Part shown: positions 47,731-56,196 of the stretch, one piece after another
How the letters are laid out: each line of letters opens with the position of its first letter
How positions within the stretch are numbered: position 1 is the first letter of the stretch
NCBI GenBank assembly: GCA_000955785.1
Contig: JYOD01000037.1
Location: 1 to 64,000, forward strand
Source: Burkholderiaceae bacterium 16
Lineage (GTDB): Bacteria; Pseudomonadota; Gammaproteobacteria; Burkholderiales; Burkholderiaceae
Direction: 5' to 3'
DNA: 64,000 bases
The notes under the pieces: model-generated
Databases searched by the model: none
Told to the model about the DNA's origin: nothing
The model's input: the letters and a program-made list of their open reading frames with translations, nothing else
Made by a program: the position numbers and the translations under genes

Positions 47731-47745
47731 CTGGGATACCCGCCC

Positions 47746-48567
47746 TCAGTCCTGGGTGCCGGCGCGTTCGCGCGTGGCGCGCACCGGCTGCCCCCAGCGG
47801 TCGCCTTCGCCCTGGCGCGCCAGCGGAAACTCCGCCGGGGCGGAGGCATCCCATTCCGGATCGTTGATCTCGCCGAAGACCTGGCGCAGGCGATGCCCCC
47901 AGGTATCGCGGATCATGCGGAAGTAGGCGTTCTTCTCGTCGATATTGACGAAGCGGGTCACGCGCAGCGAATCGGCCTCGTAGACCAGCAGGTCCAGGGG
48001 CAGGCCCACCGAGATATTGGATTTCAGGGTGGAGTCCATCGAGATCAGCGCGCATTTGGCGGCTTGGCCAAGCGGTAGCGTGGGTTCCACCACGCGATCG
48101 ATGATGGGCTTGCCGTACTTGGCCTCGCCGATCTGGAAATAGCAGTTCTCGGGCGTGGCTTCGACAAAATTCCCCGCCGCGTACACATGGAACAGGCGCA
48201 CCCGCTCGCCACGGATCTGCCCGCCGAAGATCAGGCTCACATTGAACTCGATGCCAGCCTCGCGCAAGGCGTGGGCATCGTGCTTGTGCACCTGGCGCAC
48301 GGCGTCGCCGACGATGGCGGCCGCCTCGAACATATCGCGCGCGGTCCACAGGGAGCGCTTCTCGTCGCGGCCTTCTGCGAGTATCTGGCGCACCGCCTGG
48401 CTAATCGCCAGGTTGCCCGCCGTCAGCAGCACCATCACGCGGTCGCCCGGCTCCTCGAACACAGTCATCTTGCGCGCGGTCGAAATGGCGTCGACCCCGG
48501 CATTGGTGCGGGAATCGGAGAGGAACACCAGACCGGCATCCAGCCGCATGGCTACACAGTACGTCAT
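47746..48567 (-). CDS. Anbu-type proteasome-like Ntn hydrolase
   Basis: A 273-residue proteasome beta-subunit relative of the Anbu group. MTYCVAMRLDAGLVFLSDSRTNAGVDAISTARKM gives Thr2 as predicted N-terminal nucleophile after Met removal, with Asp17 and Lys32 (mature numbering) in the proteasome catalytic positions. There is no propeptide or ATPase ring partner beside it. It ends in a charged extension (RATRERAGTQD). Anbu proteins are reported to form open or helical assemblies and their substrates remain unknown. It lies third after the ATP-grasp and alpha-E genes, following the transglutaminase-like gene at a 120-base gap. Confidence 0.93.
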   Translation of the reverse strand: MTYCVAMRLDAGLVFLSDSRTNAGVDAISTARKMTVFEEPGDRVMVLLTAGNLAISQAVRQILAEGRDEKRSLWTARDMFEAAAIVGDAVRQVHKHDAHALREAGIEFNVSLIFGGQIRGERVRLFHVYAAGNFVEATPENCYFQIGEAKYGKPIIDRVVEPTLPLGQAAKCALISMDSTLKSNISVGLPLDLLVYEADSLRVTRFVNIDEKNAYFRMIRDTWGHRLRQVFGEINDPEWDASAPAEFPLARQGEGDRWGQPVRATRERAGTQD

Positions 48568-48687
48568 GATCTCGTCTTGTTATGGTGCACGGGGCCGCGC
48601 CCGGCGCCAGGCCGCATTCTAGCGCCGCCCCTGCGCGGCTGGAACACCGTATCACGCCCATTCCTGGTGCGCTTCGCACCACCTCGC

Positions 48688-49512
48688 TCACTGCAGCGGT
48701 GCAATGGCAATCTCGACCGCCAGTTGCTCGCCGCTGCCGCCCTCGCGAATGCCTCGCACCGGCGCGGCCATGCGGTAATCACGCCCGACCGCAAGCCGGA
48801 CATGACGCGTGTCGCTCAGGCAAGCGTGCGTCACGTCGATACTGCACCACAGCTCCCTGTCCACGTCCACACAGACATCGGCCCAGGCATGGCTGGCCAA
48901 CTCGGAGGCCGCCGGGTCGTAGAAATAGCCGCTGACGTAGCGCGCCGGAATACCGAGGGCGCGGCAACATGCCACCATCACTTGCGCCTGATCCTGGCAA
49001 ACCCCGCTGCCCAGCCCGAAGGCCTCGCTGGCTGACGTGCCCACATCCGTGCTGTCTGCCTTGTACCGCACCCGCTCGGCTATGCCACCGGCCAGAGCCA
49101 GCAGGGCCGGCACCTCGTGCCCCGCCGCCAGGTAGGGCGAGGCAAAACGTACCATTTCCGGATGCGCGGCGGTCAGCGGCGTGCTGCCCAGGTAGTAAAG
49201 CGGCGAGACACGCGCCTCGCCCGCCGGCGGCGCATCGCAGAAAAGCGGCACTTCTCCGTCGGCAGGCGGCGTCACTTCCACCACGCCGCCTGCCTCGATC
49301 ACCAGCGTATGCGCAGGGCCCGCCACGGTAAAGCTGTGAACGATATTGCCAAAGCCGTCGCGGGCCTCGGACAGGTTGCCCGGCACCGATAGCTGCCAGC
49401 CTTGCACGGCCTGCAACGGGCCCGAACGCGGCGCGAGCCGCAGTTCGTGCACGCTGCGCCGGACCGGCTCGGCGTAACGGTAAACCGTCTTGTGATGAAT
49501 CTTGTATTTCAC
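48688..49512 (-). CDS. Transglutaminase-like cysteine protease-fold protein
   Basis: A 274-residue protein with an N-terminal beta domain typical of bacterial transglutaminase-like proteins (VKYKIHHKTVYRYAEPVRRSVHELRLAPR) and a core with triad Cys172 (GSGVCQDQAQV), His208 (SHAWADV) and Asp226 (CSIDVTH). Such enzymes cleave or form amide bonds. GTG 49512 is chosen to fit the family opening; a TTG seven codons earlier sits right after GGGAGG and cannot be excluded. It lies 39 bases after the alpha-E gene, so it is co-transcribed. Confidence 0.9.
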   Translation of the reverse strand: MKYKIHHKTVYRYAEPVRRSVHELRLAPRSGPLQAVQGWQLSVPGNLSEARDGFGNIVHSFTVAGPAHTLVIEAGGVVEVTPPADGEVPLFCDAPPAGEARVSPLYYLGSTPLTAAHPEMVRFASPYLAAGHEVPALLALAGGIAERVRYKADSTDVGTSASEAFGLGSGVCQDQAQVMVACCRALGIPARYVSGYFYDPAASELASHAWADVCVDVDRELWCSIDVTHACLSDTRHVRLAVGRDYRMAAPVRGIREGGSGEQLAVEIAIAPLQ

Positions 49513-49551
49513 GATATGGCGAGGCCGGCACAACCTCCCACGTGAAGTGGC

Positions 49552-50505
49552 TCAGGCAGCCAGCAGCGGCACGAGAAAATCCCGGCTGATGCCGTTACCG
49601 AGGTCGCCGATGCGCTCCAGGAAACTGGTCAGGTAAGCATGCAGCCCGACGGCGAAGATGTCGTCGATGCGCGCGTATTTCAAATCAGCGTGGAGTTTAC
49701 CAGCCTGCCGCTCGGTCTCCGAAGAATGCTGGTTCCCGACCAGCGACAGGATCGCCACCACCTCGTCCATGCTCGACACCAGCGAACGCGGCATGTCCGG
49801 CCGCAGGATCAGCAGCTCAGCCACGCGCTCGGGCGTGATCACCGTGCGGTAGATCTTGCGGTAGACCTCGAAGCCGGACACCGAGCGCAGCACTGCCGCC
49901 CAGTGATAGAAATCATTGGCGTCGCGATTGGGATCGCTGTCGTCCAGCGTGCCGGCCTTGAATTTCACATCGAGGATCCGCGCGGTATTGTCGGCGCGCT
50001 CCAGGAACGTACCCAGCCGCATGAAGTGGAAAGCATCGTCCTTGAGCATGGTGCCGAACTGCACGCCACGGGCCAGGTGAGAGCGGAACTTGACCCACTC
50101 GAAGAACTGCGCGGGATCGTCGGACAGGATGCCGTCAGCGATCATGCGCTGCACGTCGAGCCAGGTGGTGTTGATGGTCTCCCACACCTCGGTGGTCAGC
50201 GAGCCGCGCACCGCGCGCGCATTCTCGCGCGCCGCGCGCAGGCAGCTCATGATCGACGAGACATTGGTCATGTCCCGCACCATGAAGTCGATCACATCGT
50301 CGCGCGTCAGCAGGCCGTACTTCTCGTCAAACACCGTGGTCAGCTCGGAAATATCGAGCATGGCCCACCAGCCCTGCTCCGCCACCTCGGCGGATTGCGG
50401 CAACAGCGACGTCTGGTAATTCACATCGAGCATGCGCGCGGTGTTCTCCGCGCGTTCGGTGTAGCGCGCCATCCAGAACAGATGGTCGGCAGTGCGGCTA
50501 AGCAT
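49552..50505 (-). CDS. Alpha-E domain protein
   Basis: A 317-residue all-helical protein. MLSRTADHLFWMARYTERAENTARMLDV is the defining N-terminal motif (paired R/E residues), repeated in the second half as MRLGTFLERADNTARILDVKF. No enzymatic activity is established; in genomes it accompanies a circularly permuted ATP-grasp protein. GAGGGG before ATG 50505 is a good ribosome-binding site. It follows the ATP-grasp gene after 94 bases. Confidence 0.93.
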   Translation of the reverse strand: MLSRTADHLFWMARYTERAENTARMLDVNYQTSLLPQSAEVAEQGWWAMLDISELTTVFDEKYGLLTRDDVIDFMVRDMTNVSSIMSCLRAARENARAVRGSLTTEVWETINTTWLDVQRMIADGILSDDPAQFFEWVKFRSHLARGVQFGTMLKDDAFHFMRLGTFLERADNTARILDVKFKAGTLDDSDPNRDANDFYHWAAVLRSVSGFEVYRKIYRTVITPERVAELLILRPDMPRSLVSSMDEVVAILSLVGNQHSSETERQAGKLHADLKYARIDDIFAVGLHAYLTSFLERIGDLGNGISRDFLVPLLAA

Positions 50506-50599
50506 GTCAGTCCCCTCGTACTGCGCCGTTCGCCCGCGCGCCGCCGGCTTCGAGGCGGCCGGCGCGGGAATCTCAAACAATCCTTGCGAGCGCCGCGCT

Positions 50600-52072
50600 T
50601 CAGCGCTCCAGCACCCAGGTGTCCTTGGTGCCCCCGCCCTGCGAGGAATTGACCACCAGCGAGCCTTCCCGCAGCGCCACGCGCGTCAATCCGCCGGGCA
50701 CCATGCGCACGTCCTTGCCCGACAGCACGAATGGGCGCAGGTCGATGTGGCGCGGCGCGATGCCGGACTCGACGTAGGTCGGGCAGGTTGACAGCGCCAG
50801 CGTGGGTTGCGCGATGTACTGCTCCGGACGCGCACGCACGACCTCGCGGAAGGTATCGATCTCGGCGCGGGTGGCGGCCGGGCCCACCAGCATGCCGTAG
50901 CCGCCGGCGCCGTGGGTTTCCTTCACCACTAGTTCTTCCATGTGATCGAGCACGTACTGCAGGTCGTCGGGACGGCGGCACATATAGGTCGGGACATTGT
51001 TCAGGATCGCTTCCTCGCCGAGGTAGAAGCGGATCATGTCCGGCACATAGGGATAGATCGATTTGTCGTCGGCCACGCCGGTGCCGATCGCATTGCAGAT
51101 GGTGACGTTGCCGGCGCGATAGACCGACAGCAGCCCCGCCGCGCCCAGCGTGGAATCGTGCCGGAACACCAGCGGGTCGAGGAAGTCGTCGTCGACCCGG
51201 CGGTAGATCACGTCGATGCGCTGCGGGCCCTGCGTGGTACGCATGTAGAGATGATCGTCCTGCACGAACAGGTCGCTGCCCTCGACCAGCTCCACGCCCA
51301 TCTGCTGGGCCAGGAAGGCGTGCTCGAAGTAGGCGGAGTTGTACATGCCGGGCGTCAGTACCACCACGGTGGGATCGGCGATGTTCTGCGGCGAGACCCC
51401 GCGCAACATGTCGAGCAACAGGTCCGGATAGTGGGCCACCGGCGCCACGCGATTGCGCGCGAACAGGTCGGGGAACAACCGCATCATCATCTTGCGGTTC
51501 TCCAGCATGTAGGAGACGCCGGAGGGCACGCGCAGGTTGTCTTCCAGCACGTAGAACTCGCCCTCGCCCGCGCGCACCACGTCGATGCCCGCAACGTGGG
51601 CATAGATATCGCGCGGCACGTCGATGCCGAGCATCTCGGGCCGGTACTGCGCGTTGTTGTAGATCTGGTCTGGGGGAATCACGCCGGCGCGGATGATGTC
51701 CTGGCCGTGATAGATATCGTGGATGAAGCGATTCAGCGCGGAGACCCGCTGGCGCAGCCCGCGCTCCAGCGTGGCCCACTCGCTGGCGGGAAAGATCCGG
51801 GGAATCACGTCGAACGGGATGGTGCGCTCGGTGCCGCTGTTGGACTCATCCTTTTCGCCGTACACGGCGAAGGTGATGCCCACACGCCGGAAGATCAGGT
51901 CCGCCTCCGCGCGCTTATTGCCCATGGTGCCTTCGGACTGTCGCGCCAGCCAGTCCGCGAACTGCTTGTAATGCCCCCGCACGGCGCCTGCCGGCAGGGA
52001 CTCTCCCGCGTGGATCGATGCCGCCACGCCATCTTGCCAATCGAGCATCTCGTCGAAAAACCGCGCCGCCAT
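50600..52072 (-). CDS. Circularly permuted ATP-grasp protein
   Basis: A 490-residue protein of the circularly permuted ATP-grasp type 2 group. FFDEMLDWQDGVAA and FTVYGEKDE-like FAVYGEKDESNSGTERTIPFDVIPRIF open it; YVLEDNLRVPSGVSYMLENRKMMMRLFP, LTPGMYNSAYFEHAFLAQQMGVELVEGSDLFV and VVKETHGAGGYGMLVGP form the nucleotide and metal site, ending with VVNSSQGGGTKDTWVLER. ATP-grasp enzymes ligate a carboxylate to an amine through acyl phosphate; the partners here are unknown. First gene of the run ending with the Anbu and hydrolase genes. GGGGGA precedes ATG 52072, just after a perfect dyad. Confidence 0.93.
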   Translation of the reverse strand: MAARFFDEMLDWQDGVAASIHAGESLPAGAVRGHYKQFADWLARQSEGTMGNKRAEADLIFRRVGITFAVYGEKDESNSGTERTIPFDVIPRIFPASEWATLERGLRQRVSALNRFIHDIYHGQDIIRAGVIPPDQIYNNAQYRPEMLGIDVPRDIYAHVAGIDVVRAGEGEFYVLEDNLRVPSGVSYMLENRKMMMRLFPDLFARNRVAPVAHYPDLLLDMLRGVSPQNIADPTVVVLTPGMYNSAYFEHAFLAQQMGVELVEGSDLFVQDDHLYMRTTQGPQRIDVIYRRVDDDFLDPLVFRHDSTLGAAGLLSVYRAGNVTICNAIGTGVADDKSIYPYVPDMIRFYLGEEAILNNVPTYMCRRPDDLQYVLDHMEELVVKETHGAGGYGMLVGPAATRAEIDTFREVVRARPEQYIAQPTLALSTCPTYVESGIAPRHIDLRPFVLSGKDVRMVPGGLTRVALREGSLVVNSSQGGGTKDTWVLER

Positions 52073-52091
52073 GATGGCCGTTCCCCCATGA

Positions 52092-52108
52092 TTTGGGCGC
52101 CGCCCAAA
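52092..52108. promoter_or_regulatory. Dyad just upstream of the ATP-grasp start codon
   Basis: TTTGGGCGCCGCCCAAA, perfect 8-base arms around one base, 20 bases before the ATG and adjacent to its ribosome-binding site. It could be an operator or an RNA hairpin affecting translation of the whole run. Confidence 0.55.
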
Positions 52109-52221
52109 CTGCCGGCAATCCCGTTTTGATTGGCTTCTTGTTCCCGGCACAGCACCTTGAGGTCACCACCCGCGGCCCGGCGGCGCAGCCGCGGACCGTC
52201 TCGTCGTGCTTCGAAGTGCTG

Positions 52222-52241
52222 TACCTATAGGATACCTATGG
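52222..52241. promoter_or_regulatory. TACCTAT direct repeat in the ATP-grasp promoter region
   Basis: TACCTAT at 52222-52228 and 52233-52239, 11 bases apart, overlapping the AT-rich centre of the 297-base gap between gntK and the ATP-grasp gene. TTGCGG, 16 bases, TATCCT on the minus strand is the best promoter candidate and includes this repeat. It could be a regulator site. Confidence 0.4.
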
Positions 52242-52369
52242 CCACAAAAGCCGCAAGCGGCGGGCATTCGCGCCATCAAACATGGATTAAGCAAGATGTT
52301 TGCCAGCCCCTCCTCAATACACACAAGACGGCGCCCGGGAACGGTCCGGGCGGGGGCAACCGCGCCGCG

Positions 52370-52879
52370 CTAACGCGCCACGGCTGCGCCTTTGCATGCC
52401 GGCACTTCGGCCAGGATGTACTGCACCAGGGCTTCCGGGGTCTGGCGGATATCGAGTACCAGCGCGTCGCGCGGCTCCTCCAGCGTTTCGAACTGGCTCT
52501 GCAAGAGCGCCGGGTTGAAGAAGTGCTCGCTGCGTTCGGCCAGGCGGCCACCGATCACAGCGGCGTCGCCCTTCATATAGACAAAGGTCACGCCGCCGTC
52601 GGGCGGCGTCAGCCGGTCGCGATAGGTCTGGCGCAGCGCGGAACAGGTGAACACATGGGTGCGCCCTTCGGCGCGGGCCGCATCGATCGCCGCGCGCATG
52701 GCGGCCAGCCAGGGCCAGCGGTCTTCATCAGTCAGCGGGATGCCGTTGTGCATCTTCGCCTTGTTGGCGGCGCTGTGGAAATCATCGGCGTCGTGAAAGC
52801 CGCAATCCAGGGTCTCGGCCAGCATCTGGCCGACGGTGCTCTTTCCGCTGCCGGAAACGCCCATCAGGATGTAGATCAT
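52370..52879 (-). CDS. gntK: Gluconokinase
   Basis: Phosphorylates gluconate to 6-phosphogluconate, feeding the Entner-Doudoroff pathway. 169 residues; P-loop GVSGSGKS (7-14), then [30 protein letters not shown] and [17 protein letters not shown] [11 protein letters not shown], the GntK-type signature. GGAG lies seven bases before ATG 52879. It follows edd on the same strand with a 189-base gap. Confidence 0.95.
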   Translation of the reverse strand: MIYILMGVSGSGKSTVGQMLAETLDCGFHDADDFHSAANKAKMHNGIPLTDEDRWPWLAAMRAAIDAARAEGRTHVFTCSALRQTYRDRLTPPDGGVTFVYMKGDAAVIGGRLAERSEHFFNPALLQSQFETLEEPRDALVLDIRQTPEALVQYILAEVPACKGAAVAR

Positions 52880-53068
52880 GTCTGCTCCAGCGATCGTGTT
52901 CGGATGGTTTGCCCATCCTTGTCGGTAGTCCCCGCGCCGGCCGCCGGCAGTGTCCGGAAGCATACGGCCATGAAGCCATGATAGGACCCGCATGGGCCGG
53001 CTCGGGGTCGTCCCCGCCAGCCGTTGGCTGCCGGGGACACAAATGACACAAATATCGGGGCGCGTTGC

Positions 53069-54955
53069 CTATTGTGCGACGGCCGCGCCGGTTTGGACAG
53101 CGCCGTGAGCGTCGGCTTCGGACAGGTCCAGCGCGCTGCCGCCCTCTTCTGCTATCCGCGCATTGCGGCGGAACAGGCCAAACAGGCCGCGGCCGACGCT
53201 GAAGCTGGCGAAAGCGTCGTCCGGCAGTACCGCCGAGGCGCGCGCCGCGAAGTCGGCGTCGCCGTCGGCGCCACCGAGCCATTTCAGGGTGCCAGCGACG
53301 GCATCCACGCGGAGGCGGTCGCCATCGCGCACTCGCGACAAGGGGCCGCCAGCAAGTGCCTCCGGACCCACATGAATGACTGCCGGCACCTTGCCCGAAG
53401 CGCCGGACATGCGCCCGTCGGTCACCAGCGCCACCTTGTGGCCGGCATCCTGCAGCGCGCCCAACACCGGCGTAAGGCGGTGCAGCTCGGGCATGCCGTT
53501 GGCGTTCGGCCCCTGGAAGCGCACCACCGCAACCACATCGCCAGCCAGCTCGCCGGCATCGAACGCGGCCTGCAAGCCTTCCTGGGAATCGAAGACGCGC
53601 GCCGGCGCCTCCACCACCCGATGCTCCGGCGCCACCGCCGACACCTTGATCATGCCGCGGCCGAGATTGCCCTGCAGCAAGCGCAGGCCGCCCTCGGCGG
53701 AGAACGGCTCGGCCGCGGTGGCCAGAACCGTCGCGTCGCCGCTGGTGGCGGCACCATCGCGCCACTGCAGCACGCCGTCGATCATCACGGGTTCCTGCGT
53801 GTAGCGGGCCAGGCCATGCCCGGCCACGGTTTCCACGTCCTCATGCAGCAGCCCTGCGTCGAGCAACTGGCGAATCACGTAGGCCACGCCGCCGGCGGCG
53901 TGGAAATGGTTCACGTCGGCGGAGCCGTTGGGATAGACCCGCGCCAGCAGCGGCGTGATGCGCGAGAGGCGGTCGAAGTCGTCCCAGTCGATGATGATGC
54001 CGGCCGCGCGCGCCATCGCCACGAGGTGGATGGTGTGGTTGGTCGAGCCGCCGGTGGCCAGCAGGCCCACCACGGCATTGATCACGGCGCGTTCGTCGAC
54101 GATGCGCGCCAGCGGGAGGTAGTCGGCCCCCCGCGCCGTCAGGGCCAGCGCGCGTTGCGCGGCGGCGGCGGTGAGCGCATCGCGCAGACCGCTGTCAGGA
54201 TGCACAAAGGCCGCGCCGGGCATATGCAGCCCCATGATCTCCATCAGGAACTGGTTGCTGTTGGCGGTGCCGTAGAAGGTGCAGGTGCCGGCCCCGTGAT
54301 AGGCCTCGCACTCGGCTTCCAGCAAGGCTTCGCGGCCGACCTGGCCGGTGGCGTAGAGCTGGCGCACGCGCGCTTTTTCCTTGTTGGACAAACCCGTCGA
54401 CATTGGCCCGGCCGGCACGAACACTACCGGCAGGTGGCCGAACTGCAGCGCGCCCATCAGCAGGCCCGGCACGATCTTGTCGCACACGCCAAGCATCACG
54501 GCGGCATCGAAGGTGTTGTGCGACAGCGAGACCGCGGTCGCCATCGCGATGGCGTCGCGCGAGAACAGCGACAACTCCATGCCGGCATTGCCCTGCGTGA
54601 TGCCGTCGCACATCGCCGGCACCCCGCCCGCCACCTGCGCCACCGCGCCAACGGCGCGCGCGGCCTCGCGGATCACGCCGGGGTAGCGCTCGTACGGCTG
54701 GTGGGCCGACAGCATGTCGTTATAGGCGGTGACGATGCCGAGATTGGCGGCATGCTCGACCCGCAGCTTGAGCTTGTCATGCACTGGCAACGCGGCCAGG
54801 CCATGCGCGAGGTTGGCACAGGACAGCCCGCGCAAGGGACCCAGCTCCTGCTGGGCGCGTTCGCAACGCGCCAGGTAGGCGGCACGGCTGCGCTGGCTGC
54901 GCGCGATCACGCGCGCGGTGACGGACTGAACTTCGGCGTGGAGGGCTTTTGACAT
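53069..54955 (-). CDS. edd: 6-phosphogluconate dehydratase
   Basis: Converts 6-phosphogluconate to KDPG in the Entner-Doudoroff pathway. 628-residue IlvD/Edd-family iron-sulfur enzyme with [85 protein letters not shown] and [18 protein letters not shown]; the cysteines in these segments hold the cluster. ATG 54955 follows AGGAA. Controlled from the HexR operator region upstream. Confidence 0.97.
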   Translation of the reverse strand: MSKALHAEVQSVTARVIARSQRSRAAYLARCERAQQELGPLRGLSCANLAHGLAALPVHDKLKLRVEHAANLGIVTAYNDMLSAHQPYERYPGVIREAARAVGAVAQVAGGVPAMCDGITQGNAGMELSLFSRDAIAMATAVSLSHNTFDAAVMLGVCDKIVPGLLMGALQFGHLPVVFVPAGPMSTGLSNKEKARVRQLYATGQVGREALLEAECEAYHGAGTCTFYGTANSNQFLMEIMGLHMPGAAFVHPDSGLRDALTAAAAQRALALTARGADYLPLARIVDERAVINAVVGLLATGGSTNHTIHLVAMARAAGIIIDWDDFDRLSRITPLLARVYPNGSADVNHFHAAGGVAYVIRQLLDAGLLHEDVETVAGHGLARYTQEPVMIDGVLQWRDGAATSGDATVLATAAEPFSAEGGLRLLQGNLGRGMIKVSAVAPEHRVVEAPARVFDSQEGLQAAFDAGELAGDVVAVVRFQGPNANGMPELHRLTPVLGALQDAGHKVALVTDGRMSGASGKVPAVIHVGPEALAGGPLSRVRDGDRLRVDAVAGTLKWLGGADGDADFAARASAVLPDDAFASFSVGRGLFGLFRRNARIAEEGGSALDLSEADAHGAVQTGAAVAQ

Positions 54956-55016
54956 GCGTGGGATTCCTGGTCGTGATGCCTGATCGTATCCGGTAGGACT
55001 GGGGAACGCGTTTGTT

Positions 55017-55031
55017 TGTAGATTTTCTACA
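55017..55031. promoter_or_regulatory. HexR operator at the edd promoter
   Basis: TGTAGATTTTCTACA fits the known HexR site pattern TGTA-ATT-ACA-like palindromes (TGTAN7TACA). On the minus strand it lies directly after TATAAT (55031-55036), so bound HexR would block edd transcription start. Confidence 0.85.
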
Positions 55032-55165
55032 TTATATCGAAAGGAAATTTGAAAACACCATGCGCACGCATCACAAAGCGACGCATTCACGGCAACAATC
55101 GACAAAATAGGTGAAACCCCTAGCCCCAAGCCCGCCGGAAGCCGAGGCGATTTCGATGTTGATTA

Positions 55166-55180
55166 TGTAGAATATCTACA
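55166..55180. promoter_or_regulatory. HexR operator at the hexR promoter
   Basis: TGTAGAATATCTACA, inside a 17-base perfect palindrome (55165-55181). It exactly fills the spacer of TTGATT (55159-55164) and TACAGT (55181-55186) on the plus strand. This gives hexR autoregulation and, with the edd site, a paired arrangement 149 bases apart. Confidence 0.85.
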
Positions 55181-55257
55181 TACAGTGCGAACTACCGAAC
55201 CCCGGATACCGAGGCCAAAGGCACAAGAATGCCCCGGCACAGACAGCCCTCCTTACC

Positions 55258-56196
55258 ATGCGCGACCGAATCCTTGCCGTCTACGACACGCTTCGCCCCT
55301 CCGAACGCCGCCTTGCCGACTACGTTGCTCGCCACGGCGCCAGCGTGATCCGTTTGTCAATGCCAGAACTGGCCGAGCGAGCCGGTGTATCCCAGCCCAC
55401 CATCGCGCGCTTTTGCGCCGCGCTAGGTTATGACGGCTTCCGCGAGTTCAAACTCCAGTTCGCCCAGAACGTGGGCGGCGGCACGCCCTTCGTGCACCAG
55501 GACGTCAAGGCCGAAGACCGTCCCGCCGACATCGCCGGCAAGGTGTTCGACCGCACCATCGCCACGCTGATGACAGTGCGCAATGCGCTGTCCGCGGACC
55601 AGATCGAGCACGGCATCCAACTGCTCGCGGCGGCGCGGCGCATCGAGTTCTATGGCTGCGGCAACTCTGGCATCGTCGCGCTTGATATCCAGCACAAGTT
55701 CTTCCGCCTCGGCATTCCCACCGTTGCGTACTCGGATTCGCATGTATTCAGCATGTCCGCGGCGTTGCTCGGCCCCGGCGATGTGGCGGTGCTGGTTTCC
55801 AACAGCGGGCGCACCTGGGACATGCTGGCGGCCGCCACGCTGGCCCGCGCCAGCGGCGCCAGCGTGCTGGCGCTGACCCACAGCGGTTCGCCGCTGGCCG
55901 CGCTGGCGGACGTATGCGTGTTCTCGGACGTGGAAGAAGACAGCGAGGTCTACACGCCGATGACCTCCCGCATCTGCCACCTGGTGCTGGGCGACGTGCT
56001 TGCGGCCGGCGTCGCACTGGAACGCGCCGACACCGTCTCCGCCGGCCTGCAGCGCGCCAAGGCCCATCTGCGCGAGCGCCGCATCGCCCAGGCCGAGCCC
56101 GCGCATCTCAGCGAGGCGCCGGCGGCGCCGCGCGCCAGTAGCGCCGCTCGTGCTGGCGGTAAGCCCGCACCTCGTAAGACTCGCCGCGCGTCATGA
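55258..56196 (+). CDS. hexR: HexR transcriptional regulator (RpiR family)
   Basis: Represses sugar-catabolic genes until KDPG binds. Residues 1-77 are an RpiR helix-turn-helix (LSMPELAERAGVSQPTIARFCAALGYDGFREFKLQ), and residues about 120-250 a SIS sugar-phosphate domain (YGCGNSGIVALDIQHKFFRLG, VLVSNSGRTWDMLAAATLARASGASVLALTHSGSPLA). At 312 residues it has a Pro/Ala/Lys-rich C-terminal extension over E. coli HexR. It is divergent from edd, with two operators in the gap. Its 3' end overlaps the converging comEC gene by 89 bases. Confidence 0.94.
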   Translation: MRDRILAVYDTLRPSERRLADYVARHGASVIRLSMPELAERAGVSQPTIARFCAALGYDGFREFKLQFAQNVGGGTPFVHQDVKAEDRPADIAGKVFDRTIATLMTVRNALSADQIEHGIQLLAAARRIEFYGCGNSGIVALDIQHKFFRLGIPTVAYSDSHVFSMSAALLGPGDVAVLVSNSGRTWDMLAAATLARASGASVLALTHSGSPLAALADVCVFSDVEEDSEVYTPMTSRICHLVLGDVLAAGVALERADTVSAGLQRAKAHLRERRIAQAEPAHLSEAPAAPRASSAARAGGKPAPRKTRRAS

